64,000 bases of DNA from Rhizopus arrhizus (GCA_024220505.1 JAKZZE010000010.1:372001-436000), one strand, 5' to 3'. Shown: positions 12,232-25,340, counted from the stretch's first letter. Notes: generated by a model from the letters alone, not told the origin. Numbers and translations are program-made.

Positions 12232-13663
12232 ATGATTAACAAAAATCAAAAAACAATAAACAAATCTAACAAAACAATTGTTATAAAAATTGGTACTTCA
12301 TCTATTTGCAATGAAGTCACTCATTTTCCTTTATTATCCAACCTCTCTGCTATTGTCGAAACAGTTCTCAGCTTACGTGCTCTTGGTCACCGAGTTGTAC
12401 TTGTTTCAAGTGCTGCTGTTGGAACCGGTTTAAGACGACTTAATATGGCAGAAAAGCCTTCACGATTAGCCGCAAGACAAGTAAATATCTAAAAATTTTA
12501 AATGAAAGCAATGAATCTCATTATTCATAGGCAGTAGCTGCAGTAGGTCAAGGTCGATTGATGGCATTATATGACGATCTCTTTGGTCAATTTTCTCAGC
12601 CGGTTGCACAAATCCTGCTAACAAAAAATGATCTTGCTGATGTAAGTATTTTATTCCTGTGTATAGAAAAAAAAAATTCACTTCTTTAATATTGCAGAGA
12701 TCACAATATTTAAATGCCGTGAATTGTTTAGAAGAATTGTTGGAAATGGCCGTTGTTCCTATTGTTAATGAAAATGATACTATTTCCACACAGGTAAGGG
12801 GAAAAAGTACATGGCAAGAAAAAAATAAATCTTGATAATGAATGTGTACGTGTAGGGTATTCGTTTTGGGGATAATGACACATTATCAGCTGTTATGGCT
12901 GGTATGGTTAAAGCAGATTATTTATTCCTATTGACTGATGTTGATTGTCTCTATACCGATAACCCTCGTACAAATCCTGATGCAAAACCAGTAACAGTTT
13001 GTGAAGATATGGTTCAGCTGAGAGAACAAGGTACACATATCACATTTTCTTTTTTTTTAAGCTCACAGAATACACATCTTAGTTTCTGTGGCTTCCATGG
13101 GATCTAGTTTGGGTACAGGTGGCATGGCAACCAAACTAGTTGCTGCTGAGCTTGCTACTGCAGCAGGCGTCACAACTTTTATTTCAAATGGCTCCAAACC
13201 CAAAAATATTTTGAATATCATTGAATCTATCAATAATGGTAATCTGAGCGATGCTCCTCTTCATACCCGATTTATTGCAAAGAACAACCCATTATTAGAT
13301 CGAAAATGGTGGATTCAGTACGGCTTACATACAGCAGGCATAGTTTATGTGGACGAAGGAGCGGCCAATGCAATCTTGCTTCCAAAATTAAAATCAAGTC
13401 TCTTTGCTGCTGGTATTGTTGATGTAGAAGGTTCATTTGTTGCTCACCAAGCAGTCAATATCATTTTGCGAAGAACCAAACAAGACAGTCAAATAGAAGA
13501 CGTACTCATCGGAAAAGGATTAGTAAATTATCCAAGTATCGAAATCTCACGTATCAAAAGATGCCAAAGTACAGAAATAGTAAATATTTTAGGTTATGTT
13601 GACTCAGATTGTGTGATTCACCGTGACAATTTGGTGAGAAGCAGTGATAAAATCTCTTTATAA
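12232..13663 (+). CDS. PRO1: Glutamate 5-kinase
   Basis: Catalyses ATP-dependent phosphorylation of glutamate, the first step of proline synthesis, in the cytosol. Five exons (12232-12480, 12531-12641, 12698-12793, 12856-13030, 13083-13663) join to 403 aa. The amino-acid-kinase fold is shown by [10 protein letters not shown] near the N-terminus, [33 protein letters not shown] and [11 protein letters not shown]-terminal PUA domain (from about residue 300) has the family features [11 protein letters not shown] and GLVNYPS. The reductase domain of bifunctional P5CS is absent, as in other fungi. It lies in tandem with the next two plus-strand genes. Confidence 0.96.
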
Positions 13664-14049
13664 AAATATACTAATCTAATTGCTAATAATTCATCAACCT
13701 TTGTAATTTGTTTCATGACTACGTTTCGCATAAAAGAGGGGGGCTTTTTTTTCATAAGGTTAATTATATTAATGTCTCATATGAATGAGTTAACTTTAAA
13801 AATGATAAAATGTTGGGTAACAATACATAAAGAAGTACAACTATATTGATCCTTATCCTATATGCTTAATACATGCTTTATTTTTTCTTCTTTCTGGTAT
13901 CTCTTTTAGTTTCCTAGTGAAACATTACTGGCAGTTATATTTGTTAATATTAACATTTTAACACTGATACCAAATCGTTGTCCTTTTTATCACACTTTTA
14001 TTTTCGGTTATTGAACTTTTTTTTATTTTACCTTTCTTTACTTTGTAAA
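13664..14049. other. Intergenic region
   Basis: AT-rich spacer between tandem genes, holding the glutamate kinase 3' end and the promoter of the small membrane protein. The frame open from 13978 joins the next gene but has no ATG before 14050. Confidence 0.5.
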
Positions 14050-14465
14050 ATGTCAAAAATAATACCATTTTTATTTCTATCTTTTATATCAATAACGTGG
14101 GCAGCAGATATAAGGATGTTTTGTAAATGCTTCTGTGGTTCCAATTCAACTGTATTCGAACTTCCAACAACTGACTTAAAACCTTGTTCTACTTGTACAA
14201 AGCAATTTTGTTTAGATAATGTTCAAGATGGTTTATGTGATGGTATAGCTGATGAAACGTGTCCTAGTAATGACTTCAAAACAGCTTGCTTTGGTAAGTA
14301 GATTATAATAGGGACATATAAGTGCTAATGAAATATAAAATAGCACGAGATTCTTACAAGGATGAAATTATTATACATACTTTTATTGTCATTACGTTTG
14401 GTTTACTCGTAGGATCTGTTATAAAGCTTTTTATTATTGAAAGATGGAAAAAGGTAAGAAAGTAG
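14050..14465 (+). CDS. Small Cys-rich single-pass membrane protein
   Basis: Two exons (14050-14293 and 14344-14465) give 121 aa. It has a signal peptide ending near SITWAA, then a luminal or extracellular segment with Cys pairs (CKCFCG, CSTCTKQFC, then three or four more Cys). A single helix VITFGLLVGSVIKLFII follows, with a short basic tail ERWKKVRK. The layout resembles a conserved, uncharacterised fungal endomembrane family with a CxC...NST...C..C..QFC N-terminus; this is a recollection, not a search. The last intron is supported by in-frame joining. The stop at 14463 follows a GTAAGA that could be another donor, so a longer tail is possible. Confidence 0.7.
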
Positions 14466-14955
14466 AGTTGAATTCATTTAAAGGAAATGAAAAAAAAAAA
14501 GAAGGAAAATTTATCATTCATTCACTATCTTACATATATAACATACAAAAAGAGACGTATTTTGGGATAAAGAAAAAGCAAGCAGCTTACATAAAAAGGC
14601 ATACAGAAAGCATTTTCATAAAGTGTTGACAATGCGTAAAATTTGTAGTCATTACTGTATGTTATTGAAAGCAGAGAATTATGGTTTTTTCTATAATTGT
14701 TGGATAGAAAATCTTTTTAATATAGATTCAATAAATATATATTGCTCATTCTATGGCTACCAGAGGGAGGATGAAGAAGGAAGCGTTTAGATCAAAGCCC
14801 TATTTGCTTTATTAATTTGTTTTTCAAGAAAAAGGGGTATCTTTCATTATACATGATATAAATTGAATCTCAGTATGTCGTTGTTCCAATGTTAAATAAA
14901 TACACACACTAGAAATAACACTTGTCACGTACATTTTTTTTCTTCTTGATTAAAA
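14466..14955. other. Intergenic region
   Basis: Spacer between the small membrane protein and cullin-1. A Lys-rich frame at 14444-14629 is low complexity and overlaps the 3' end of the previous gene; it would matter only if that gene has a third exon. Confidence 0.4.
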
Positions 14956-17566
14956 ATGAGTTCTATGCAATTACCTCCTCATAATGATTTTAATGCTACA
15001 TGGGCTTTCTTAGAAGAAGGCCTTGATCAGGTTATGTGTCGCTTTGAACAAGGTCTTACTCGTGCCCGTTATTCAATCCTTTATAGGTAAATATGCTTTT
15101 TATTTTATTTTTTTGTTGGGATGACGTGCTTATATCATTATCGTTAGTGCTGTTCACAATTACTGTGCAAGAAGCGATTCCGCATTACATAGTACCACTC
15201 AATATAGCACTATTCAATCTCAAAGTTCAAGAAGACGTAAATATAAAAAATGACGAAATAGATAGCTTACGCGTACTCTATTAACCTTTTATAAAGCTGC
15301 TCCTGCACCACCACTGATTGGAGGCGAAGTATACCTTAATTTGTGTGAATATTTAAAGAGACATTTAGAAAACATTAGAGCTGAATCAGAGCAATACATG
15401 GATGAGTCTTTGTTACAATATTATACCAAACAATGGACAAGATATACTGCTGCTGCTCGCGTTGTTAATAACATTTTCATGTACTTGAATCGTTATTGGG
15501 TGAAGCGTGAGATTGATGAAGACAGAAAGAGCGATGTTTATGATGTATTCAGCTTAACTCTTTACAGTTGGAAAAAGTACATGTTTGAATATGTTCATTA
15601 TAATGTTATCTCAGCTGTCTTAAAGTTGATTGAAAAGCAGAGAAATGGTGAAGTAATTGAAACTGGTCTTATTAAAAACGTCATTGATTCATTTGGTAAA
15701 AAAGAAAGAAAGAAAAAAGTAAATATGCTTCACGGTGTATTAAAATGTATTTTTATAGTATCACTTGGATTAGATCACAATGATTCTTCAAAATCTAATT
15801 TGGATGTTTATAGAAATTATTTTGAACAGCCTTTCCTTGAAGCAACCGAAGTTTATTACAAGACCGAATCAGAAAAGTTTATCAGTGAAAATAGTATTCC
15901 TGATTATATGAAAAAGGCGGAAGTCAGATTAAATGAAGAAGAGACCAGAGTACAACTGTATCTTCATCCTTCCACTCATCAAACACTTGTGCCCATTTGT
16001 GAGACTGTATTGGTTAAAAATCAAGAAGAAAGTATTTGGGACGGATTTCAAGGTTTACTTGATTTAGATAAACAAGAAGGTATATGTATTCATAAATTAT
16101 AGTAATACTAAGCCATTGCTATAGACCTTCACCGAATGTATACACTTTTAGCACGTATCGAAGAAGGACTAAATCCTTTACGAGCTAGCTTTGAAGCTCA
16201 CGTCAAGAAGGCAGGTTTGACAGCTATTGAACGTATTGCTCAGAGTGAAGCAGATGGATTTGACCCTAAGAGTTATGTTGATACCTTATTGGACGTCCAT
16301 AAGAAATACAATGATCTTACACAATCAGCATTCTGTGGAGAAGCTGGATTTGTGGCTGCTCTAGACAAAGCTTGTGGAGAATTTGTCAACCGTAATAAAG
16401 TTTGTAAAGGTGCCTCCAATAAATCTCCCGAACTACTGGCTCGTTTCTGTGACCAATTACTAAAAAAGAGTGCAAAGAACCCAGAAGAGGATGAACTCGA
16501 AGATGTTTTGAATAATGTGATGACTGTGTTCAAGTATGTAGAAGATAAAGATGTGTTCCAAAAATTCTATTCAAAAATGTTGGCTAAACGTTTGGTTAAT
16601 GGTACCTCTGCTTCTGATGATGCTGAAGGCTCAATGATCTCTAAATTGAAAGAAGCCTGTGGTTTTGAATATACTTCTAAACTCCAACGCATGTTAACTG
16701 ACATGTCACTTAGTAAAGAATTAAATGAAGAATTCAAGAGCGTTGCTCAAAATAGCTCTGAAACATCCAATTCAAGTGGTAAAAAGAAAAAAATGTATAA
16801 AGCATGTATGAAATATTTACCTTCTTGTATATTAGCCGATTTCAATATTCTTGTCCTTAGTGCAGGTTCTTGGCCTCTTTCAGCCCCTTCTACTTCCTTC
16901 AATCTTCCAGACGACGTTGTACAAATGTACGATAAATTCCAACAGTTTTATCAAACGAAGCACATTGGACGAAAATTGAACTGGTTGTTCCAATTATCCA
17001 AAGCTGAACTCAAGACTCACTATCTTAAATCGAGCAAGGTCAGCTATACGTTCATGGTTTCTGCCTATCAAATGGGTATATTATTACAATACAATAACGC
17101 CGATAGTTATACCTATGAAGAATTACAAAAGAGTACTGGCTTAGCATCTGAAGCGCTCAACCCTGCTTTGGGAATCCTTGTTAAAGCCAAAGTATTGCTT
17201 TTACGTGATGGAACTAATGTGGGTGATGCAGGTAGTCGTTATGTACTCAACCAAGAATTTAAGAGCAAAAAAGTCAGAATCAATTTGAACATGCAGATGA
17301 AGATGGAGCAAAAGGCAGAAACAGATGAAACACACAAGAATATTGAGGAAGACAGAATGTTTGTGATGCAAGCAGCTATTGTTAGAATTATGAAGACACG
17401 CAAAGTTATGAAACATGTCGCTCTCATAGATGAAGTCATCACTCAATTGCAATCAAGATTCAAGCCTCGTGTGCCAGCTATCAAGAAGTGTATTGATGTC
17501 TTATTGGAAAAAGAATATATTGAACGCGTTGAAAACCAGAAGGACATGTATAGTTACGTAGCATAA
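14956..17566 (+). CDS. CUL1: Cullin-1, SCF ubiquitin ligase scaffold
   Basis: Scaffold of SCF E3 ligases, joining Skp1/F-box adaptors at the N-terminus to Rbx1-E2 at the C-terminus. Six exons (14956-15086, 15148-15236, 15297-15695, 15759-16079, 16125-16778, 16836-17566) give 774 aa, matching human CUL1 length. The helical repeats include [13 protein letters not shown] and [13 protein letters not shown]. The cullin homology domain has [15 protein letters not shown] and [15 protein letters not shown]. The neddylation site is in [16 protein letters not shown]. The end, DMYSYVA, is typical. Several introns lie in frames that look open, so single-frame translation inserts false residues. It converges on PGS1 with a 50-bp gap. 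Confidence 0.97.
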
Positions 17567-17616
17567 AAAAGAGCATTTTTCTTACACAAAAAATAAATAA
17601 AAACATTATTTCTATT

Positions 17617-19297
17617 TTATAACATTGTTTTTACAAATGCAGTAGCTATTCTAACACCATAAGGAACTTTTCTATCTACTTTAGCAAATGTTTCATTTGA
17701 TACAATTTCTGAATGTTGATGTAATAAATCTATTTCTTTGTGTAATGCTTTCTTTAGCTGCTCATTTTGTGTGATTAGAATAGCTTGTGCTTCTAAATCC
17801 CTTGCACTTGATCTTTGACCAAAGTTGGGTGAACCAATCATTGTAACAGACGGTGTAGATTCATTTCCCAAAAACACCCAAAGACCTTTATTTAATATGA
17901 ATACCTTTATTCATATAACATGCATGTGCTTACCTTTTGCGTGATAAGTCCAACCAGGTCTTTTATACTCTTCGATTGAAATCTCTTCTTCTCGTTTAGC
18001 ACGTTTTACTTGCCTATAAAATCTACGCTCTATGTGAGTATAAGCAGGAGGAAGAAATCTTGATACGCCTTTTGAGTTAAAAAATCCATTTGCCTGTTCA
18101 AAAGAAAATTAAAAATACACCATCATCTATTGCTGTTATCTTTATTTACCTCAGGAGATGCGGTTAAAAATCGAAATAGGGCCTTTGTTTTTAAGATTAC
18201 AGATTTGTATTTTTCAGTAAAATTAAAGTAGCCTGATGTTAAATGAATGGTCCACCTTTCTTGTTGTTGATCAGCAATACTCAATAATTCTAAAGTTGCT
18301 TTTTCATCTTGTTTAATACAGAATGGACCCATTTGAATAACAGGTAATATAGCTGTATCCATCTTTTGGCTGTTTTCATGTGGTTTATTTTGATATTCAA
18401 GTAAGAATTGCTGCAGCCGACTGTGTACAAGTACTTTATATCGTTTACTTTCTTTAACTGGATCGAACATACCATCTGAAACAACTAGCTTGTATTTACT
18501 ATTATTATCAGCAGGCTTTAATTGATAAGAACAGGAGCTAATCAATTTCAAAAGCTCATAATAATAAGTTGTTAGTTCTTGTTGCTTATTAAAAATGATA
18601 TATCTATCTTGTCTATTGGTGAAATAATCTGTACTAAGATTGGCTCTACATGTTTACTTATTAGTATAGTGATCTGTACTCATACACATACTGTCATTAT
18701 ACCCGCTCAGCATAATTGAGTTATCAAACCCATATAATTTCAAATGCATTAATCCGATCGTTTCATTAAATCGTTGTGGTAAAGCTCTTTTTAAGATGCC
18801 CGTAAGATCAGGCGTATGATATAAAGCAACATTGATTCGGTTTGGGTATTCTTGTATTAAAGGTAAAAGTAAAGTAGCAGAGCTTTGCCCTTTTGAATTG
18901 CGTGTTCCACGTAAGCAGTCAATCAGTATATGAACCTGGAGTGTGGAAGAGCGCGAAAGTGCTAATCTTATTGTATCAACCTACATATACAGTCAATATA
19001 TATTGTATTTAGTATGAAGTTTCTTACAAGTTCTTGCTCTGTATGCCCAATGTAAAGTGCAGCTATAAAAATGCTTTCTTTAGCTGATAGTATTCGAGAT
19101 TTTAATTCAGAATAAAATTCGAATGGCTGGTAAAGTGGTTGAATGTTTTGACCGTGTGCATAAAAAGTAGGTGCATGCTGCTGCAACTGTTTTAGAGGTA
19201 TTAGCTGTATTTTATTAAATAGGTTATTTCGTATAAGTGAAGTACTAAAACTGCGTATTCTGATAGTAGGGTTATAAAATATATGTTTGATATGCAT
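17617..19297 (-). CDS. PGS1: Phosphatidylglycerophosphate synthase, mitochondrial
   Basis: Makes phosphatidylglycerophosphate from CDP-diacylglycerol and glycerol-3-phosphate, the committed step to cardiolipin, in mitochondria. Start at ATG 19297, with a basic presequence reading IRIRSFSTSLIRNN. Two phospholipase-D-type HKD motifs are visible: HLKLYGFDNS with the downstream SGANLSTDY (split by an intron near 18700-18640), and YHAKGLWV with GSPNFGQRS near 17840-17960. This arrangement is typical of eukaryotic Pgs1 and unlike the bacterial enzyme. Five or so exons. The 518 bp to Cdc24 is a shared divergent promoter. Confidence 0.93.
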
Positions 19298-19815
19298 TTT
19301 TTTTTAAAAAAAATTTTATGACAGTAGAAAGCAGGGCATGCTCTCATACCAGAAATCAAAGGTATTTCAGTGACTTTTGTCCTAAATGCACACCTCTTAG
19401 TTTGCTTGTTCTGAATTTGAAAAAAAAGATCGTCTTACAAAACTGTCTCTGAATTGCAGTAAAAGAAAAGCCTCTCTACCTCGAGTATAAATCAATAAAT
19501 GATAAACAATGTTATACAAATGGTAAGTTCCTGATTATTAGGTAAGAAAGAAATTAATAATAAATTAAGTTCCTATAGAAAACTCAAAACTCCTTTTAAA
19601 ACTTCTTATAAAAAAGGAAGATATGTCAATTGTACACTACAGACACGAGGCTGTCAACTTTAAGGAATAAATTATAAAAGACACGAGGCAATTTGCTTTA
19701 TATTTGAGAAAAAAGGCCAGAAAAAAATATTTTTTAGGGTCAAAAAGCTTAATAAAGGCGGGTGTAACTTCTTTTTTTTATCTCTTTTTGTTTTCTTTCT
19801 TTCTTGTCTAATCTT
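19298..19815. promoter_or_regulatory. Divergent PGS1 / CDC24 promoter region
   Basis: Intergenic region between two divergent starts. It contains an 11-bp direct repeat AGACACGAGGC at 19641-19651 and 19679-19689, just upstream of the Cdc24 T-rich leader. No known fungal site was recognised in the repeat. Confidence 0.4.
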
Positions 19816-22364
19816 ATGATTGAATCACCTGTTGCAACAGACTCTATAACCAATAAACAGGCAACACAAGAAGCTTCAATATATCACACCTGCCGTACAG
19901 TATTGAATGCTTTAAGTTATGTAGAAGGATTTGAAGTTTTTCTAGAAAACGATAGCATAAAATTAGCCGAGAATAGCGGTACTGCCAATGATCCTTTAAC
20001 AAAGCTATGGAATATTTGTAGATCAGGCACAAGCTTATGTTTCCTGTTTAATGCATTAAAACCAGATTTACCTATCACTGTTAATCCATCAGCAAATAAC
20101 AAGTCAAAAGTCTATATTTATCATTTTATTATTGCTTGCAGAGATCAATTACATTTTCCTGAAGATACGTTATTTACTGTCACTGAGCTTTATCAAAATG
20201 ATACAAACGGATTTGTAAAAGTAAAGTTTGTAATTATTGTTACAATCAAACATATTTAATTTTATAAATACACTTATAGGTGGTTAATACAGTAAAGAAA
20301 ATTTTGGAATTATTAAGAGAGCAAAGCATTATACCCGAGCATGCGTTAACAAATGTGGAAGCGGAACTTGATTCACCAAAAGACATGCGATATAATGTAG
20401 TTTATGAATTGCTATCGACCGAAAGAAAATACGTTCAAGATCTTGAAGCCCTTCAGGTACAAGTGTTGAATATATTTATGATTGCATTATTTACAATGTT
20501 TGTATACGAAGAACTATATGAGAGAAGTACAAGCACAAGAAGTACTTTCACCAGACACAATGCACTATTTATTTGGAAATTTGAATGCACTTGTTGACTT
20601 TCAAAGAAGATTTTTAATCCAAGTCGAAGCACAGGCAGCATCTCCTATAAAAGAACAAAGATTTGGTCTTTTATTCATTCAATTTGAAGAGGCATTCACA
20701 GTTTATGAGCCTTTCTGCGCTAATTTCCAGATTGCACAAGACCTAGTTGTACAAGAAGCACACAAATTACAAAAATTAGCAAACATCATGTCACCTACCT
20801 ATGAGTTACCAGCCATGCTAATTAAGCCAATTCAAAGAGTATGTAAATATCCATTATTACTTCAACAATTAATCAAATCAACATCTGAAGACTGGCCCTA
20901 TTCTGAAGAGAACAAGGATGGCTTGGAGGCGATACAGCGAGTGACTAAAAAAGTAAATGAGACAAAGAGATTCCAAGAAAATTCATTGGCTGTGGAAGAT
21001 TTAAAAAAGAAAATCGTTGTAGAGGATGGAAGTGAATGTTCATTAGATAAATATGGACAACTGTTGTTACACGATAAATTAACTCTGCAAAAAGCAGATT
21101 CAGAACATGCAAAAGAAATGGTCGCCTTCTTATTTGAGAAGGTGATTTTGCTCTGTAAAGAAGTCAAGGACGCAAACAAAAGTTCAATATCAATTAAAAA
21201 GAAGAGAAAAGAATGTGCTTTAATCGTAAGAGGAAAAATATTCATGTCGAGGATTGAACATGTTAAAGGCTCCTCCAATCAGACAGGTAACAGTACAAAT
21301 AAGATAAAATACATATAGCGTATTTATGCATGCATATAGGCAACTATGTTTTACATGTATCTTGGACTGAAAAGGATGTAAGTCAGACGGTACAGTTAAA
21401 ATGTCGAAATGATGAACAATTGAGACAATGGCTTGGAGTCATCATTGAAACCAAAGAATCAACATCTAAAGTTGATCTGTTACCTGCAACTCCACAAACA
21501 CCATTTTCAGAAACCAATCCCTTACTGAGTTACTATGACGATGAAGATGAAGAATACTACCATGAGCATGAAGACGATCATAATGATAATAGCTTTATGA
21601 GAAATAGGTCCTACAGCTATCAATACAATCGTATACCTCATCCCGCTCATGGACTTTTGTCTAGGAAGCAGAGTCTTGGAAATGCATCGAGTAATATCCC
21701 TCCTCGTCACATGATGAACGGTATACCTGGTGTTACTTTGCCTCCTTTACCAAAATCGCCTACCCACAATTCAATTTCACACGCTGGTGCAGGTATGCCA
21801 TCTTCTTCTGCAGTACATATAGATAACCACATAAATCAACATCACTCTTTACCGTATTCACCTCCAACAAGTCTTCCTTCTTCACCTAATAACAATACAC
21901 CTTCTGGTGCTCTTTGGCAACGAAGACAACAACCACAGCATCATCAGCATCAGCTTGAGCAAATAGACGAACCAGCGCATGAAAAAAGTAGGATATCAAG
22001 CAATATAAATCTTAGACCAATGGACAATATAGACTTACTATCCGCCACTGCAGCAAATGCCAGTAATAAAAGAAACAGCAATCAAGATATACCAAAAGAC
22101 TACATTAAAATCAAGATACATTACGCAGGATCTATATATGTCGTGCTCGTGCCCTCAAACATTGAGTTCGATGATTTATCACGAAAGATTGAAGATAAAC
22201 TAAAATTGTGTGTACAGGAGACCTCTATTTCAATATCTGGTCTTAAATACGAAGATGAAGATGGGGACCTCATTACGATCAACTCAGACGAAGATGTTCA
22301 AATGGGATTTGAAGTTAAAGGACCTAATAACGTTGTTAATTTCCACGTAACAACAGTTTGTTGA
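19816..22364 (+). CDS. CDC24: Cdc24-type Rho/Cdc42 guanine nucleotide exchange factor
   Basis: Activates Cdc42 at sites of polarised growth. Four exons (19816-20220, 20280-20456, 20512-21286, 21340-22364) give 793 aa. Domains in order: an N-terminal CH-like region (residues ~25-150), DH domain (~165-360; ELLSTERKYVQDLE, then LIKPIQRVCKYPLLLQQL), PH domain (~370-530; FLFEKVILLCKE), a His/Pro/Ser-rich linker, and a C-terminal PB1 domain (IKIKIHYAGSIYVV, then DEDGDLITINSDEDV) that in yeast binds Bem1. The ATG at 19816 was taken because the frame upstream begins only with TTG. The order CH-DH-PH-PB1 is diagnostic of Cdc24. Confidence 0.96.
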
Positions 22365-23085
22365 TGAAAGAAGGCTCATAATAAAAACACATGTACATGC
22401 ATATACATCAATACAACATCTTTGCATAGTTTCTCTCCCTTCTAATACAGCAACAACTCTTTAAAATAAAATAGAACTTATAAAAATTCCTTAAAGCTAG
22501 TTTCTTTGCCCAGATGTTGATTTTTAAACTCACAAAATAGTAGTATTATAAGAGTAAGATATTCTTTTACTATTTTGAATGGCAAGTGTTGCTAATACAA
22601 TCATTAGACTCATCACTATCTGCTTCTAAAAAAGCTTGCATGATTTGTTTAAGATTTACTTTTATGTATTGGAGCCTTGGCAGAGCTAAATTAATGTCTG
22701 ATTTAATAATGTTTTTAATGAGAGACGAAAAGACCTATTGAATTGAATTAAACGTAAATTTAACGGGTAAAATTCTAGTGAAGTAACGAAAAGGATAGTT
22801 TCAGTTTTGCTTATTTTGAAGCAGGTTGATGCATCCGATTCCACGAATCACATGTAGCAAGTTACAAAATTTATTGGTTTCCATTACCAGCTAAACAAAT
22901 AGAAGGCGCCTAATACTAAATCTTCAACTTGATTTATTTATGGGAGAATCAACACTGGCTTACAAATACATCGACAACTTTTTTAAATAAGACGCCATGG
23001 GCAACGAAAGCAATGCCAGCTAAGAAGATATATCATTTAAGTGGAAATACTTTGTAACAGTTGTATGTGTATATTCATACCCCAC

Positions 23086-23630
23086 TGAACCCAGGGCTGT
23101 AAGCTGAACCTGAGATACAGTAAGAGGTATGATTATATAAAAATAGGAAATGCAAAATTTGCTTTGATCTTTGATTTTATTTCTTTTTCTAATATTGCTA
23201 CTATTACATATTCAAAACTAGTAAAAAATAATGAAAGCGAGACATCTAAACTGTTGTCGAATTTTATTCGATTTAGAAATAAAAATCGCATTGCCAAAAT
23301 ACGTCATTGGTTATGCTTAAAAAGCTTTATGAGAAAGATAATAATCAATTTTTATAATGACAAAAACATAAATCCTATGTTTTTTACCCTAAGAAATGAC
23401 TTGCAGGTAAAACCAATTTTCTAAAATCAAGATATCTCAGTAATTTTTTTTTTTTTTTTTGCTTTATACAGCTCATTTCTAACCTTAAAGCAAATATTAG
23501 TTATCGAATAGCATTTAGAAGGTCTTTTTTTAACAAGAGTTTGATGTCTGCCTTTTCATATATAACAATTAATTCTTTGTGTCTAGTGATAGAGTATTTT
23601 TGGGAACAATTTTTCTGCTGTTTCGAATAA
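23086..23630 (+). CDS. Hypothetical spliced frame lacking a start
   Basis: Exon to 23406 joins at a GTAAAA...TTATACAG intron (23407-23471, with a 16-T run) to an exon at 23472-23630 in the same frame. Together they give about 130 residues, basic and helical, with a run reading IRHWLCLKSFMRK and an ending FFCCFE. No ATG precedes the bulk of the frame, so the 5' part is missing or the gene is a remnant. No family was recognised. Confidence 0.3.
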
Positions 23631-23739
23631 AAGTAAGTTAAATATTTGGAAACTTAAGACGGTTTTACGACTATGTTTTCTTCTTTGAGATCGTGAATCC
23701 TTCCCTTGTTATGTAAATTTTCCTATGTACAAGAAAAAT

Positions 23740-24300
23740 ACAAATTTTGACTCGGTATATCTCTTATTAAGTCGTTTAATTGCTTTCCAATGAATTTGGT
23801 AAACATATCAGCTATGGTATTTCCGTTCATATCAATGGATTGCAATAATCTAGTCCTATTGATAGGCATGCTACCAATAATTGCTAAATCCTTGTTTATT
23901 CTGTGCTTTTATTAAGGCAGCCATTTATTTCGCCTTTCAAACTCCCTGCTGAGGCAGATAATGTATGTACACTGAAAAACATGTTCATCCACAAGCATGC
24001 TGGTTATCATATAACTCATGTTATCCTTAAAAAGGTCCCTTCTTTATTGTTGGATATTTTTATCAATTGAAATATTTCTGAAATGCTTCCCTTTGTCAAA
24101 CTAAGCTCTGTGAGCTTCTTTATGCATTTTGAGAGACAACCTAAGTTAATCAACTGTCCGGAAGGAAAACCATCAAAATATGCTTGTACTAATGTTACTT
24201 TGAGGTGCATCAAGATCATAACTTCCATCTCTTCTTCCTCGCTTATCGAATTATGAATGAATTCAGAATATCGCTACTCTGTTTTAGGTTTCTTATACCA
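23740..24300 (-). pseudogene. Decayed coding sequence
   Basis: Minus-strand reading shows protein-like stretches in shifting frames: SEEEEMEVMILMHLKV, then LINLGCLSKCIKKLTELS (24228-24016), then SASAGSLKGEINGC near 23960, then NGNTIADMFTKFIGKQL near 23810. Stops and frame changes separate them. The pattern suggests one former gene of 150-200 codons, now broken. Family not recognised. Confidence 0.35.
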
Positions 24301-24610
24301 TTGTGTGATTTGTAACGGCTTTTATCTTTTTTTAATTGAGTTTCAAGATACAATATAGGTTATTATCTGAAAGTCTGTATTTATTTTGTACTTTAGCTTT
24401 CTCTATAAAATTCATGAATGATCACTGCAAAGTTTAAGAATGACTTTTGTAATGATAGTATTTGTAGTCTTGGTTATATAAAAGCTAAAGTAAAAAAGAA
24501 GAAAAATTGCCACGATAAAATATCTTCTGTTACGGATGAATCGATTTTTTTTTCTGTGTATTTTAATAGGAAATGTAAATCTTAAAAGTTTGTGTATCTC
24601 AATTACTTGG

Positions 24611-24640
<30 letters not shown>
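24611..24640 (+). repeat. 30-nt poly-A run
   Basis: Uninterrupted A run in the gene-poor zone upstream of Trs120. Confidence 0.95.
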
Positions 24641-24642
<2 letters not shown>

Positions 24643-25340
24643 GAGAAATAACATACATGAGGAGCCCAGCAAAGAAGGGATACATGATCCGAGTCATCCA
24701 GACTGCTATAAGTAGACATAGTAAACAATAAATTATGCTACAAGCTAAACATCTCCAACACTAGCATAGTTAAAGTATACAAGATCTGACGATAAACTAT
24801 ATCATAACGAATAATTAATGTTTTGCACGCATAATACCAATTTGTTATAGTAATAAGCCTTTGCACTGAGACTGTGTACGTCAAATAGGAATACTGTTTT
24901 CTAGTATAGTCGCTTTATCGATCAAGTCGAATGAATGAGAAATAATCTTATCAAGGATCTGATCGGTGCCTTGATTCCATAGGACAAGACATGATGGCAA
25001 TGCTTCCAATTCAGAATGAAGCCTCAAGAAAGACACGATTGATTTAACTCAGTCTTCTCCATGGATTATTCTGCAAAAGAATATAAATATCCCACCTGAA
25101 TCCTTATCCTTATTAAAAGAATATAATTTTATTTTAGATAATATTCCAGAATAAAAAGTATCTCAAAGCAACCATCGTTTTGGTGCTTTTTACTTCTTTT
25201 TACCTACACTCTTACGGTGTACAAAGAAACTCTATAGTTTATTCGGGAACTATTGAGCAAATTCAACCTCCGGGCTTAATTTGGTTGAATTTAGCCAAAA
25301 AATAGGGCTTTTATTTTATCATTTAAACCACACTACATTT

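Larger units (their letters stand above)
22365..25340. other. 3-kb gene-poor region with coding relics
   Basis: Between Cdc24 and Trs120. It holds a 30-nt A run (24611-24640) and several protein-like fragments broken by stops and frame changes, listed separately. Other short readable pieces lie near 22950-23060 and 25065-25155. No terminal repeats, transposase or reverse transcriptase motifs were recognised. Confidence 0.5.

Noticed and set aside
15093..15284. 63-codon frame inside cullin-1
   Set aside because: Out of frame with the true exon: the correct reading there continues the cullin sequence (SAVHNYC) between two introns.
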